This document shows, piece after piece, positions 1-10,590 of a stretch of DNA of 19,027 nucleotides. This DNA comes from Fomitopsis serialis. Taxonomy: Eukaryota; Basidiomycota; Agaricomycetes; Polyporales; Fomitopsidaceae. Every line of letters begins with the position of its first letter. Position 1 is the first letter of the stretch. The notes under the pieces were generated by a model that did no database searches, had not been told where the DNA came from, and was given only the letters and a program-made list of their open reading frames with translations. The stretch spans positions 1 through 19,027 of the forward strand of contig NW_025955602.1 of NCBI RefSeq assembly GCF_022376445.1, given 5' to 3'. The position numbers and the translations under genes are program-made.

Positions 1-931
1 GCGACTCTGCGAGGCTTCGGGTGTGAGAGCATAGTGTCAGCTGACGATCGAGCGGGAGGAAGCAATGACGTACGTGTTGCCTCGTCCGAGTCTCTCAGCT
101 CAGAAATCACCCTCCACGTCCACGAAGACAGCCCGCTCCGTAGATTCCACGACTCCAGGATGGTGGCTTCTAAGTCGGACGAGCCCTCGCTCACCGGCAG
201 TTCAGGATGGGTGAGCCACGATCCGGGAGGATAGAGGGCCATCGACAGCTTCAAGGTCGTCATAGCAGCACGTATAGATGTGAGCCGTGCCTTCACCAGT
301 TCTGATGATCTTATGAGTAACAATGCATATGGATCTACGCGACACGCACCATATCCAATACTAGCGTTAAGGAGAAGCCCAATAGACGTCTTGACCACCT
401 TGAGATCAGGGATGGAGAGTGGTAGAGGTTCCGCCGCTGCGGGTGGGATGAGGAGTGCATAGTTCTCCAGCATTTGGACCACGGTGTCCAGGTATCCACT
501 CGTAATAAGTGTCCTCGGTTTTCGTCTACATGTGCAATGTATTTCGGCATCAGTCGATCGAAGCGCGAACGCACGTACCATGGTCCATGCACAGGTTGGC
601 GCCCACACGTAATAACTCGTAAACTGCAGCCTTCGATCGAGGGTTGGGTATCTCGCTGCCAGCGAACGCGGTCTTGAAGAGGGAGGTGATCGTTTGGGGT
701 AGCACCGACTGTCCCAGGAGAGTCTGCTGTTCCACTGGGTGACAACGAACGTCTCAGGTGCACGCTCCGGCACTGCGAAAGTACATGGTTCTGACCGTCC
801 TTGACACGCAACTCATCGGCGAGTCCTCGAGCGGTGGATTCGACGTCGTTCCATTGCTCTGGCTGGTCGAGGGGCAGACGAGCGAGATCGCCGAGCTTGG
901 CGGCAGCGGCGTGCTTGGACGCGCTGCTCAT
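1..931 (-). CDS. Armadillo-repeat protein, Rap1GDS1-like; 3' part off the window, one frameshift
   Basis: Partial gene; the start codon is at 931-929. The exons I infer are 931-785, 726-579, 525-350 and 301 to the window edge, with introns of 58, 53 and 48 bp bounded by GT and AG. The peptide is helical and armadillo-like. Readable pieces are LPQTITSLFKTAFAGSE, SKAAVYELLRVGANLCMDH, GYLDTVVQMLENYALLIPP, DLKVVKTSIGLLLNASIGY, AAMTTLKLSMALYPPGSWL and WNLRSGLSSWTWRVISEL. This resembles fungal proteins related to the small-GTPase GDP-dissociation stimulator, but the family name rests on recall, not on a search. Exon 3 changes frame near 499-503, between the HLL and GYLDT segments. One extra base there would restore both the reading and the phase of the next splice junction. 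From about 73 to the edge the reading is open, but a GTACGT donor at 73 may end the exon. Confidence 0.6.
499..503 (-). other. Single-base frameshift in exon 3 of the armadillo-type gene
   Basis: Upstream of this point the conserved reading is in one frame (DENRGHLL). Downstream it is in another (GYLDTVVQML). No intron of acceptable size and phase joins the two. Exon 525-350 is 176 nt; with one added base its phase at both ends agrees with the neighbouring exons. It is therefore either a sequencing or assembly indel or a disabling mutation. Confidence 0.6.
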
Positions 932-1850
932 TGTTGCAGCTCAGAGGGACCCAGAGAGAGCAGCTGGGAGTGGGAGACAAGGACGATGCAAAGACAAGGT
1001 TTGCAGTGGGGATTGAGAACCGCACTGACTGATGCTCGCATCGGCGGGACTAGATCTTCATCGGTGCTTTCAACAGCGCCCAAGCGCCCGACTTGTGGGC
1101 GCATCATCCTCACGTGAGAACGCCTCCACCACTGTCTCGGAGCGTGCTCACTGCTGGAGTACAGCAGACTGTATACAGCGTTCCGCAGGGGCAGGCTTGT
1201 CATCGTCAAGGTGGCGACTGCTGTCTTGTGCACCACAGCATAATTCCCCAGCTCGCATGCTGTCTGGGCTTACAATTGTGTTCGGTGATAACCCCACCTT
1301 CGCACTCGAATGTAACGCCGCGTGGGCAATTCGCGTCAGTGTCTGATGTGGCCATACAAACAGCCTTATCTCTCCATCGGTGCGCTGGGAAAAATGTGGG
1401 CAGTTCACGAGACATTGCCCGCACGTCTTGGGCAAAGGGGAGAGCACCTGTACCAGCACACGCGCTCAGCCTCGACTCGGACGGGGCGGCTCTCGCGATG
1501 AAGAATGAGAGTGGGACCTCTGCAGAGATGTAGTACCTCTGGTGAGTGGCCACCCTGCGCACGCCTAAAGCTAGTTGGACCGAATTTGTCTGCACGGGAA
1601 TGACTTTGACTCGATGGCTGCTCTCGTCATGCGAATTGGTCAGGGGAGGACGCAGCGGACGAAAGAGGCAGCGCTCTCCCAGCACGTGGGGGTCGACGCG
1701 GGCGCGGTGCGCGAAATGGGCCCGACAAGGCAAGGCGCTGCACGGCGCCGCGCTCCTGCTGACTGTTTTGCCTATCCGAGAAATATTCTCTCTCGCCCGC
1801 GACAATGTCCTACATAAGCACATCGCCATTCGTTCGACGGCTTTCGATGC
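932..1850. promoter_or_regulatory. Intergenic region between two divergent genes
   Basis: About 920 bp between the start codons of the armadillo-type gene (leftward) and pirin (rightward). Several open frames occur on both strands. None shows a recognisable domain, low-complexity coding bias or splice structure, so I call no gene. The stretch must hold both promoters; I see no convincing TATA box or repeated site. Confidence 0.5.
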
Positions 1851-3482
1851 ATGTATAAAGCCGTCGCCCTCGCTGCCCTCGTCCTCACCGTTGCATACTA
1901 TCTCGCTCCGATTCGCGTCGACGATCTCCTCCACATCGTCACAGACTCCGTACACCCGGTCAATCCGTTCCAATCCGCAATGGCTGCTCCGATCTCGAGG
2001 CATGTTGTGAAGAAGCTCCTGGCCATCGAGACGGCCGAGGTGTGCTGCTCATGTTCTACACGCACCGGAAACCACAGTTGACCAATTCCCGGATCAGGGC
2101 GAGGGTGCCCTTGTGCGCCGCTCTATCGGCAGCATGAACCTACGAAACCTCACGCCGTTCCTCATGCTCGACCACTTCCATGTGTCCAAGGGGGCTGTGA
2201 GCATCGTCCGTGATTCAGCTCACATGGTCGCGACTGACCTGGTGTCTGCAGGGCTTTCCGGATCACCCCCACCGCGGCCAGGCAACCGTGACCTACATGC
2301 TGGAGGGGTAAGCCATGCGTCTCTCATCTGCGGTGAGCACGGGGCATTCCTAACATATGCTCCGCTGGACATCAGCTCGAGCCGGCACGAGGACTCTGCC
2401 GGTCACAAAGGCACGATTGAGATGGGTGGTGTACAGTGGATGTGTGCGGTGAGTGCCTGCATTTCCAATGTAGTCGCATTGGTATTCAATTTCAGCCTCC
2501 GTCAACAGGGTCGTGGAAGTAGGTTGCACAGCATCGCCCCCGCCCGCCGTGTAGTCTAACCTCTTTCCGCCAGTCATCCATGCAGAGATGCCCGTGCAAG
2601 GCCCGGGCATCCCAGAGCCTCGCGGTCTCCAGCTCTGGGTTGACTTGCCCAAGCAATTCAAGATGGTCGAGCCCTCATACCAGGAACTAGGTCCCGCAGA
2701 GTGCGTTGTTCGGCTCCCACCTCACCGCGCCGGGCGGCATCGTCTCATGCGTGTCCGTCTGCTTGCAGGATCCCCGCTGCGTTCCCGGAAGGTCCGGATG
2801 GCGGGGTCAAGATTAAAGTCATCAGCGGCAAGAGCCACGGCGTGGAATCACCCGTCCGCCCACTCGGCGGCTGCTGGTTCTTCCATGTCATCTTCGACAA
2901 GAAGGACAACTCTATCTTCCAGGACATCCGTAAGTAGCGCGGTCTGTCACAACGCCCCGATGACGGCATGCTCATCACCGAGGCTTCTAGCGGCGGGCTG
3001 GACGTCGTTCATCTACAGTGAGTCTCCGCCACCCGTCCGGTGTCCCTCGGCACAATTGACTCATATCACCCGCGTAGCTTTCAAAGGATCGCTGAAGGTT
3101 GGCGAAGAGCCCAACGCACATGAAGCCTTCCATACGCTAGTGCTTTCTGGGGACGCGAACGAGACTGGCGTGCAGCTCACGGCTCTGGAGGACAACACCG
3201 AAGCAGTCGTGGTCCGTGCTTTCGTCACATTTACCCCGGTCAGGCCGCACATCTGACATGCACGTCCAGATTGCCGGCGAGCCGCTCGAGCAGACCGTCG
3301 TACAGTACGGACCCTTCGTCATGACAAGCCGGCAAGAGATCCAGCAGACGCTCCTGGACTGTAAGACGCGCATCCGCGAGCACCCCATCCTTGCATTGAC
3401 TGATGTTCTGCTTGCAGACCAATTCGGCAAGAATGGGTTCGAGAAAGCGCACACCTGGAAGAGCCTCATCGGCGGCCGCTAG
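1851..3482 (+). CDS. Pirin (bicupin metal protein) with N-terminal hydrophobic extension
   Basis: Eleven exons: 1851-2039, 2098-2196, 2252-2307, 2376-2448, 2509-2518, 2574-2700, 2769-2929, 2991-3017, 3078-3211, 3270-3360, 3418-3482. They sum to 343 residues in frame. The pirin signature is clear: MNLRNLTPFLMLDHF, then DHPHRGQATVTYMLEG (His101, His103), then GRGIIHAEMP (His145, Glu147). These match the four metal ligands of pirin. The second cupin half follows (VISGKSHGVESPVRP, GWTSFIY), and the C-terminus reads QFGKNGFEKAHTWKSLIGGR. Pirins are nuclear or cytosolic iron proteins, some with quercetinase activity; the role here is unknown. The first 43 residues hold a hydrophobic stretch (AVALAALVLTVAYYLA), and the canonical pirin start may instead be Met44 at 1981. 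The donor of intron 9 (3212, GTCCGT) is the least certain junction; 3209 is an alternative. The gene is divergent from the armadillo-type gene and convergent with SFI1. Confidence 0.93.
2509..2518 (+). other. 10-nt micro-exon of pirin encoding the Gly-Arg-Gly before the metal site
   Basis: Intron 2449-2508 ends in CAACAG and intron 2519-2573 starts GTAGGT and ends CCAG. The ten bases between them code GRG plus the first base of the next Ile codon. This is exactly what is needed to complete the pirin motif GxGxxHxE. Without it the motif and frame are lost. Confidence 0.85.
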
Positions 3483-3670
3483 TGACAAGCTCCACTCTCC
3501 CGACGTCAACCGTCCGACAGTTGTTCGTACGCTTGTACATCAGAAGACGACTCCGGATCGCATACCCTACTACATATATTCATGTCAAGACCCCGAGTCA
3601 TACTTGTATCCATAGCTTACGTGCAATAAGTTATAATCGTCCTATCTGAGTGTGAACGGCCCCCGCGCTG
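3483..3670. other. Shared 3' region of convergent genes
   Basis: Short spacer between the pirin stop codon and the stop of the SFI1-type gene on the other strand. It contains AATAAG at about 3626, a possible polyadenylation signal for pirin. If the last intron of SFI1 is not used, its reading frame extends to 3631 and the spacer shrinks to 148 bp. Confidence 0.4.
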
Positions 3671-6600
3671 TCATGGCGGCTCAATGGATCGAGCCCTGTC
3701 TGAGAATGGTCGCGAGCGTAGCTGCATATCGCGCAGTTCGTGCCAGAGACTGCTCCTCCCCATGTCACCGCCCGACGCAGTCGACCCCCGCGTGCGCGCG
3801 ACTTCGGCGGGTCAGCCTCCTTCCCGAACGCATACGACGACGCCTGCGAGTGGGCGGGGCTCGTCGCGCGCGTCGTACTGGCGCGAGTCGACAGCTTCGG
3901 ACGTGCAGATCCAGGAACGGGCTTGTCACGTCTCCCTGGTCGCTCGGGAGACTTCGTCCGGGCGGAGAGCAGGCTGGCAATACCAGGTCTGATGGCGAAC
4001 GGTCTTGCGGGCGCAATGGGTGCATCCGCTGGTGTGACGGACGGTACCAGCGTAGGACTCGTAGAACGCATACGGGTGGGATAGCCGGTGGTGCGAGGAC
4101 GCTCGATGACTTTCCGGGCGGTTGCGATCGGAAGATGGAGGTAACGCGCGCGGCTAGACGTTGTAAGATCAGTCTAAATGTAGGACTCAACGGGAAAGCA
4201 GGTACTGACGCAACAGCCTTGAGCTCGATCTTCGTCTTATAGGCCTTGTGCCACTTCTCAAATACCTTGACTGTAGGAAGACTCAGAAACTCTGCATGGA
4301 ATATGTGGGCACAATACATACTGAGTACGGCACGCCGATCGACCTCTCGGGCCTTCCGGGCTTGCAAGGCATTCGGCATAGCGTCACGCCATGTTTTCCA
4401 TGCTTTGAGCTTCGTATGATACGCATCGAAGCGCACCGCGGGCAGAGACTGGGATAATCTGTATGAACGCCCGTCATCTGTCTATCCGACTAGTGCACTT
4501 ACCCTTGTCTTAGAGTGCCAGATACCAAAGGCACGGAACATGAGGTGTTTCTGTCTCTGTACAAGGAAATCATCCGCCTGCCGAGCGCACGTTAGATACA
4601 GGGAGGCGGAGAACAACAGACCAACGCACCACCGGCTGCAGTCTGATATCGAGGAAGCGTTCCCTCCACTTGTCCCATGTGGCCGCGAGAACAGTGGACT
4701 TCAGCTCGTCCTCTTTCTGCTGTAGGTACATCCGCCTGTGGCGCGCCTTCCTGGCTGCCGCGAGCCAGCGGTAGAACATCCGCCGCATGTTCTCTGGGCA
4801 GATCGTCAGCTCCTGTGGAAACCAAGTGTCACATTAACACAAACCTTCCCGCTTGACGTCCTGGTAGCTCTCCATGAGACTGAGCTCCTCGACATGCCGT
4901 ATACACAACGCCTTCCACTTCTTGAAGGACGCACTGAACCAATGATATAAGTGTCTGCGCCAACGATGACGCGTATATGGGCACTCACCTCTGTACTTTT
5001 CTGTCGCGCATCTGCGTAATTTCGAGCTCGCGGTCTTTGATGTCGACGACGCGGTTGAGCCAATGTGACAGGGCGGCCGACATAATACGCTAAACGCAGG
5101 CATGAGATACGCTCGCTGCAAGGAATGAACCCGCATTACCATGTCAATGCGTTGTCGAATAATCTCCTCGGCCACCTTGCGCTGTCGCTGTTTCTGTGCT
5201 ACCATAAGCCAGTCTGATGAACAAGAACATATCAGTAAGTGTGTGCGATGCGTTTGAGTCAACAGCATACCAATGAGATATCGCTGAGCTACGCGCATCT
5301 CGAACTCCTTGCTTCTCCTCTCCAGCCGCTGCTGCTTGACGCGCATGTACCAAAGCTTGAAGTATCTTCTCTGTAGGAAGAACTTCTGAGCTATGCGAGC
5401 CTGTTTGATCATCTTCAGCTTGGCTCGAAGCTGAAGTCGCCAAGTCAAGAGCGCTTTGTATTGCAGCTGCGCAGAATGGTAGTGAACGGCGAAGGTTGTT
5501 GCGTTGCGATGGGTACTATGCACTGCACGCCATTTCTGGAGAGCGGATGACGCAACAGTTGATGTCGACCGCGTGTAAAAGGCCATCGCGAGGTCTGAAT
5601 TACAAGTGAGACATGCTTCAAGCGCACCATAAAATACATGCATACCCTCCAGCTGTCTTTGTTTCTGGATACGTGCCTTCCAGACAGCCCAAGCTTGTTT
5701 GAGTAACCGTGAGTTTCTGACACGATCGAGGAGCCTTCCTCGTTCATGCGCCTTCCAAACCCTCAGGACGGCTCGTATCAAGAGGTCATCTTGACGAGCT
5801 ACATGCTTCACTGCGCGAGTCTCGAGCGCCTGAAGAATACTGAGCAGCGAGCCTATGGAAGTAAAGCTGGTCACCTACACGTATCCGATCGCGGGCGGCT
5901 TTCCAAGCCCCGAAGACCTGCTTCACAACTACTACATCGTAGAATTCATCGGCCACACGATCCTGGTGTCTACACATCCAGCCGTCAGTGAAGCCATATG
6001 GATATAAATCAGGAATAACGTACAGGCGTTTTCTCCATACGTCTATTGCTTGGCCCATGATCCTCATATCAACACGCTCTGCCATGACCCTCTCTTGTCT
6101 GCGCATCTCCAGAGCCCTGCGCCACAGATCCCAGCACCTCTCTGCCTGACGCTCTTGCACAACATATTCCAGATGTTCGGCGGCCGCATCCAGCTGATCC
6201 AACTGAGCCAGTCGCGCTCTCCATTGCTTCAAACACCTCGAGACGAGTCGCTCGTTGTAATGTTGTGTGGAGAGGTGCGACTGGTAGGATTGCCGCCATT
6301 TTGCCCAAGCATCTTTCATTATCTTGGTTTCCCGGCGCTCGCGGACGGTCTTCATCCTTGCTCGCATTGAGTTTCGCCAGTCAGCTTGCTTCTTCTCCTT
6401 GACTTTGACCTTCCAGATTTCCATCGCAGCCTTCAGCCGTCGTTTATCGGAGAGGATGCATACGCGCACAAAAATGTCCTGATGTGCAGCGGTTCGTTGT
6501 CGCCAACGCTGCAGCGCTAAGCGTAGTATGAGGGTGTCGCGAGCCTGAGCGATCTGCTCATGGGTGGTCTGGAGAAAACGATTTGATTTGGGATAGTAAT

Positions 6601-7673
6601 GAGAGATACAGCCAACGTACGATAATCCAGTCATATCCCTGTTTCCAGACTTCCCAACAACGCTCTACTAGTTTGTCTTCTCTAAAACGATCCGCATCCT
6701 TGAGGTCCTGCGCCTCCTTGATCTTCTTCCACGCATCATCCTCATTGATGGCGCTATTACGACGCTCTGTAGCAGTAGACACGACTGGGGGCGCTGCGGA
6801 GAATGCAGGTGACGGGGACGCGGGTCTGCTCAGGAGGCCTTTCGCTGCCAGCCGAGATAGAGCATGGGTAGCAGGACGCATGGAGGCGCCATCCCTCATC
6901 GCGGCACCGTATGAAGGAGGGATCGTGGACGGTGGGATGCTGGAGCCGCCAGTCACCTCGGAATCAGCATCGTTCCATGACGGAACATGTCGAGTAGGGA
7001 CATGGGGTGTTGGTTTCGGGTAGGAAAGCGATGGAGGACCTGTATGAAGTCCCAGCGAGTTGGTAGCGGATGTCACCGCTGGGGAAAACGGTCGACGAGC
7101 AGGGCGCGGTGTGTCATGGTATTGTGGAATAGCGGTGTTATTCTCGGTAGTCTCTGGTTCTGTCGGTGGTGCCTCCGTATCGTTCAGGTGCGAATGAAGA
7201 GTGAGTGTGTCCTCGGGATCAGTCTTGACGGGACCCCTCGTCAGTCGTGTCGTAAGCCTATGGGGAGCAGGACTACCTCGCACGACTCGCGTTGTCCGCT
7301 GGCCACCGCTAGCTGTGCCAGGAACATAGCCGTACTGCCGCTTAGTCGAGTCCCATTTGTCGCCCCAGTTCTTGCCTTTCAGAAGGCCAAGCTTCAAGAG
7401 TTTCCCATAGTACACGACCTCGTTCTGAGGATCGAGCCCGCGTTCGTGCAGGACGTCGTTGTATGCTTTGAACGCCGACAAGAATGTGGTCGACGTGGGT
7501 GGTGCACGTTGAATAACAGCATCAATGAAGTCGACCTCCTCGGGTGAAAGGCCAGCGAGTTCGGGAATGGTTGCAGTCGTCGAACGCGACTCATCGAGTA
7601 TTTCGTGTGCAATGGCAGGCACGCTGGCGGCTTTGGCGGGAGACGACGCACGAGTAGGTTTGAATCGTGACAT
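3671..7673 (-). CDS. sfi1: SFI1-type spindle-pole-body protein with centrin-binding repeats
   Basis: A protein of about 1,100 residues. Exons: 7673-6621, 6568-6024, 5969-5879, 5829-5646, 5594-5271, 5213-5140, 5089-4989, 4933-4858, 4812-4630, 4577-4503, 4448-4215, then C-terminal exons from about 4173. Residues 1-320 are Ser/Pro/Thr-rich and disordered after a short helical domain (LSPEEVDFIDAVIQRAP). From residue 320 on there are about 20 repeats with the SFI1 pattern of hydrophobic residue, two spacers, Trp, Lys/Arg. Examples are CWEVWKQG, ALQRWRQR, AMEIWKVK, AWAKWRQS, CLKQWRAR, AWAVWKAR, TWDKWRER and VFEKWHKA. In SFI1 each repeat is one turn-set of a long helix that binds centrin (Cdc31), for duplication of the spindle pole body. 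Introns are 45-57 bp except near the 3' end. Two junctions are uncertain: the intron near 4174-4214 (41 bp, atypical GTTGCG donor) and the last one (3835-3750, 86 bp). The last gives a C-terminus ending RARSIEPP; unspliced, the stop is at 3631. Confidence 0.92.
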
Positions 7674-8001
7674 GCAAATGAGATAGAAAATCCAGTGGTG
7701 AAGGCATCCAAGGAGCCGACCGAGGACAAGTCGCGAGAAGAGATTCGGACAGGAGCCTGTCCACACAGCAGTCGAGGACTCCCCTTTGCGGCTTCAACAA
7801 ACCGTCGCGTCAAACACGTGCCGCGCGCCGGGTCTCAACGCGATCAGTCACACCGTGACCTGTCGCGTCACCGTGGCTAAGCTTGGACGCGTTGCGCTCC
7901 TTGACTTCAACTTGCCAGCCCGTCGACTGCAGCCTGTTACCTCGTACAGCCGCCAAGCTCGCTTTCATCCATTCTATTTGCATTGTTCAGGGTCTTACTA
8001 C
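7674..8001. promoter_or_regulatory. Bidirectional promoter of SFI1 (-) and F-box gene (+), with cell-cycle-box-like motifs
   Basis: 328 bp separate the two start codons. The sequence holds ACGCGT (7887-7892), which equals the core of the MluI cell-cycle box, two direct copies of GTCGCGTCA (7804-7812 and 7862-7870), and CACGTG (7815-7820). The motifs are seen directly. Binding by MBF-type or bHLH factors is inference. Both genes could be extended upstream in frame into this region, but without domain support. Confidence 0.5.
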
Positions 8002-9868
8002 ATGCTCCGCAATCGAACGAGCCTCGACACGCTGCCCTCAGAGCTCATCTGGGAAATCCTTCAGTACTGCCAATCGAGCGACAGTGCCCGTCGCATCCCG
8101 AAGCGTTATTCGTCGCTGAAGAGCATTTTGCGCGTTAACCGACGTCTGCGTGGCTTTGGGACAAGGCTCATTTTTGGAGAACTCATCTTTCCCTCGAACG
8201 ACCAGTTCGTCCCCGTGCTTGGACGACGCAAGTTCGTACACAATGCCGGCGAAGTCAGGTACGCTGTGTCCACTCGCCCTCCAGATAATCTAATATCATG
8301 GCCTGAACATTAGATCTTTGCAAATTGGACGCATCACTGATGATTCCTACATGTCGGAGCCATTTGAATGGGAAGAGTTGTGTCGCTCTCTTCCTTTCCA
8401 CCGTCTACAGTCTTTCAGTTGCTGGGACGTGATGGCCGATCAGCATATCCTCTCCTTGCTTTGGTCGTGTCCAGACATAACAGTTCTCGAGCTCATCTGG
8501 GACCAAATGCGGGGCCTGCCGGACTTCCGTCCTTGGCCTCGACTTGCGAAGCTGCGACTTCACTTCGCCGACTCAAACCCACCCTCCTCTTGCGTGTATC
8601 CGTCGACCTTCCCGTCCTATGACATGCTTACTACGCTGATGGTATTCGAAGAAGGGCACTCAAGCTGGCTCTGCGCGCACATCCAAGAGGCCACTTTCCC
8701 CAGGCTTCGGGTTATAAGTCTGCAGCACACCACAATTGTTCCGCAGGCGATATACCAGTTCATCCATCGTCATCCCACGCTATTGGAGGTGAACGTGTCC
8801 ATGTACGACTACTACAACACCGCACTCGTCTTCGAGGGTCTTTTGAAACTGATTGATGGCACGGGCAATTGGGGCGATCCAAACGATCCAAGCAACGAGG
8901 GCGCTGTGGACATCATCGACTGTGATCCCGACGGCATACCGCCGAGCGAAACGTTCATCACCTTCACGACATTCGCCTTCAGTCGCGTCCCGCTTGCCCC
9001 CTTGGCCACGGAATGGCGAGACTGGAATGGTTCAGCTGAGCCACGGTATACGGTCACCGCTCTTGCAATGGAGATCAAGGGCCAGGATGAATGGGAATAC
9101 GAGGGGTTTCATGTGACCCGGCTCCATGGCTTTTTGGAGAACATGGCCCCTCGCTTTCCGAAGCTCGAGGTGCTGCGCCTGGGCTACCACACGGACTACA
9201 CGGATTGGAGCTTCTGCGGATTCATGGAAGCCTGCGCAGCGAGCCTCAAGCAATGGCCCAAGTTGCGCAAGCTGGCGTTCTGCTGGGGTGACCTGCGTCA
9301 GTTCATCTGGCGTGCAGGACAACAAATGCACAGGCTCGGCCAGGTTGAGCCTCCTGTCAACCTTCCTTACGCCTTGATGAATGAGCAATTGGACAACATC
9401 CACTCTCGATACCTTGGACTGGAGGAAGGCTTTCCGTACACCTTGGAGCATATTCGTTTGATCTACGGTCTCGGCGATGACGAAGTCGCGAAGCTCATAG
9501 AAGACATCGCGGACGTTCTCAACGAGTCTGTCTACCTCGACGAGGCGATGGACGACCCACATTTGGTGATGCGCGCGTGGCAGGGCTTTTGCGAACGCCA
9601 GTACGTTGAACCGATGATGCGTGCGTGGGCGAGGTGCTGCCCGATGCTTGAGGAGATCGAGTGGTACCCCGTCGGGCCTTTCTATGTGGATTATCCTGTT
9701 CGTTGGATGTGGAAGGTGTACAGGGAGCGTGACGGCAAGGAGGTACGAAGGATGACTGGCGAACTGACTTACAAAGGGTGTCCTCGGGGCAATGCACCCC
9801 CGTTCGAGGTCCTGGTCGGGCAGGAGCTGGACAATGTCATACGACAGCAATCTACTGTTTCTTATTAA
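8002..9868 (+). CDS. F-box protein with leucine-rich C-terminal region
   Basis: Two exons, 8002-8258 and 8314-9868, joined across a 55-bp intron (GTACGC...TTAG), giving 603 residues. The N-terminus has an F-box-like segment, LDTLPSELIWEILQYC, followed by LKSILRVNRRLRGFGTRLIF. This layout is common in the very large agaricomycete F-box family. The rest has irregular leucine-rich pieces: LLWSCPDITVLELIWDQM, FPRLRVISLQHT, FPKLEVLRLGYHTDY, WPKLRKLAFCW and CPMLEEIEWYPVG. F-box proteins bring substrates to SCF ubiquitin ligases through Skp1; the substrate here cannot be told. An in-frame upstream ATG at 7786 exists, but 8002 gives the standard spacing to the F-box. The gene is transcribed away from SFI1. 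Confidence 0.82.
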
Positions 9869-10480
9869 TCTTGACTATTTATATCTAGACGGCGCCGCAT
9901 TCTGATTGTACTTGGACAAAGTTAATATCACACTACTAATAAATAGGCTGCCAGTGTATGATGCGCGTCCTGTGAACCGACTGCAATCATTCCAGACCCA
10001 CCTCAGGCCTCAGGCCTCAGGCTGCAGGTCACTGCGCCCCCGACCCGCGGCCGTCTTCTCCGAGTCAAGCTCCAGACTCAACAAGGTCTCGACCGTCAGA
10101 CCGGGTTCCTCCGAGGTCCCGCCTCCGGCGGTACATGGCTTCAATGTCAATCTTGCAATTGGTCCTTGGTGTCTTCCTAAGTTACTCTCTTCGGTCCCGA
10201 AGAAGCGTCGTTCGTCCAGACCAAGCTCTAGCCAGTCCCCAATGTCAAAGTACCTTCATGACATAGTGCTGGTCCCTCAGGTCAAGTACCGGCCCATGGT
10301 CTAGAAATCTCTCTCTCACTGCAGCTAGAAGCAACTCGGCCACGGCTCACTGCCCTTCGACCAGGGTAGACAGGTCTCTGGCCAATGCTATCCTCCGCCG
10401 TCCGCCCGAGCATGCTCCGTAGTAGTTGTATAAGTTCATCGTTGAGTGCGCCATGAACGGCAACAGCACACTCAACAACC
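9869..10480. promoter_or_regulatory. Intergenic region upstream of the aldo-keto reductase gene
   Basis: About 610 bp with no supportable gene. Two small patterns stand out. One is three perfect tandem copies of CCTCAGG at 10001-10021. The other is the 13-bp inverted repeat CCGCCTCCGGCGG at 10119-10131, an everted CCG/CGG pair of the kind zinc-cluster regulators can bind. Both lie 350-480 bp before the reductase start. Function is not shown. Confidence 0.35.
10001..10021. repeat. Three tandem copies of the 7-mer CCTCAGG
   Basis: The 21 bases consist of three perfect head-to-tail copies of CCTCAGG. The unit is a near-palindrome (CCT-N-AGG), so the array reads almost the same on both strands. 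Confidence 0.8.
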
Positions 10481-10590
10481 ATGGTCCAAGGTTTTACACC
10501 AGCCAAGCTTCCGCACTTCAGGGAGCCAACCATTACCCTCTTCGACGGAAGTCAGCTTCCGCAAATCGGCGCTGGGACATGGAAGCACTC
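10453..10590 (+). other. Upstream ORF overlapping the reductase start
   Basis: An ATG at 10453, 28 bases before the reductase start and in another frame, opens a reading frame that overlaps exon 1 and stops near 10590. If transcription starts before 10453, this frame could reduce translation of the enzyme. The transcript start is not visible, so this is only a possibility. Confidence 0.3.

Noticed and set aside
1093..1533. 146-residue open frame on the plus strand in the divergent intergenic region
   Set aside because: No motif, no splice context, and high-GC sequence yields such frames by chance.
1206..2003. 265-residue open frame on the minus strand
   Set aside because: No domain, biased basic/cysteine composition, and it overlaps the pirin first exon, whose coding content is clear.
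9032..9850. 272-residue open frame antisense to the F-box gene
   Set aside because: Mirror of a strongly coding exon in the opposite frame; the peptide has no recognisable pattern.
9906..10304. 132-residue open frame before the reductase gene
   Set aside because: Ser/Pro/Arg-rich without motif; covers the small repeats and has no splice or start support.
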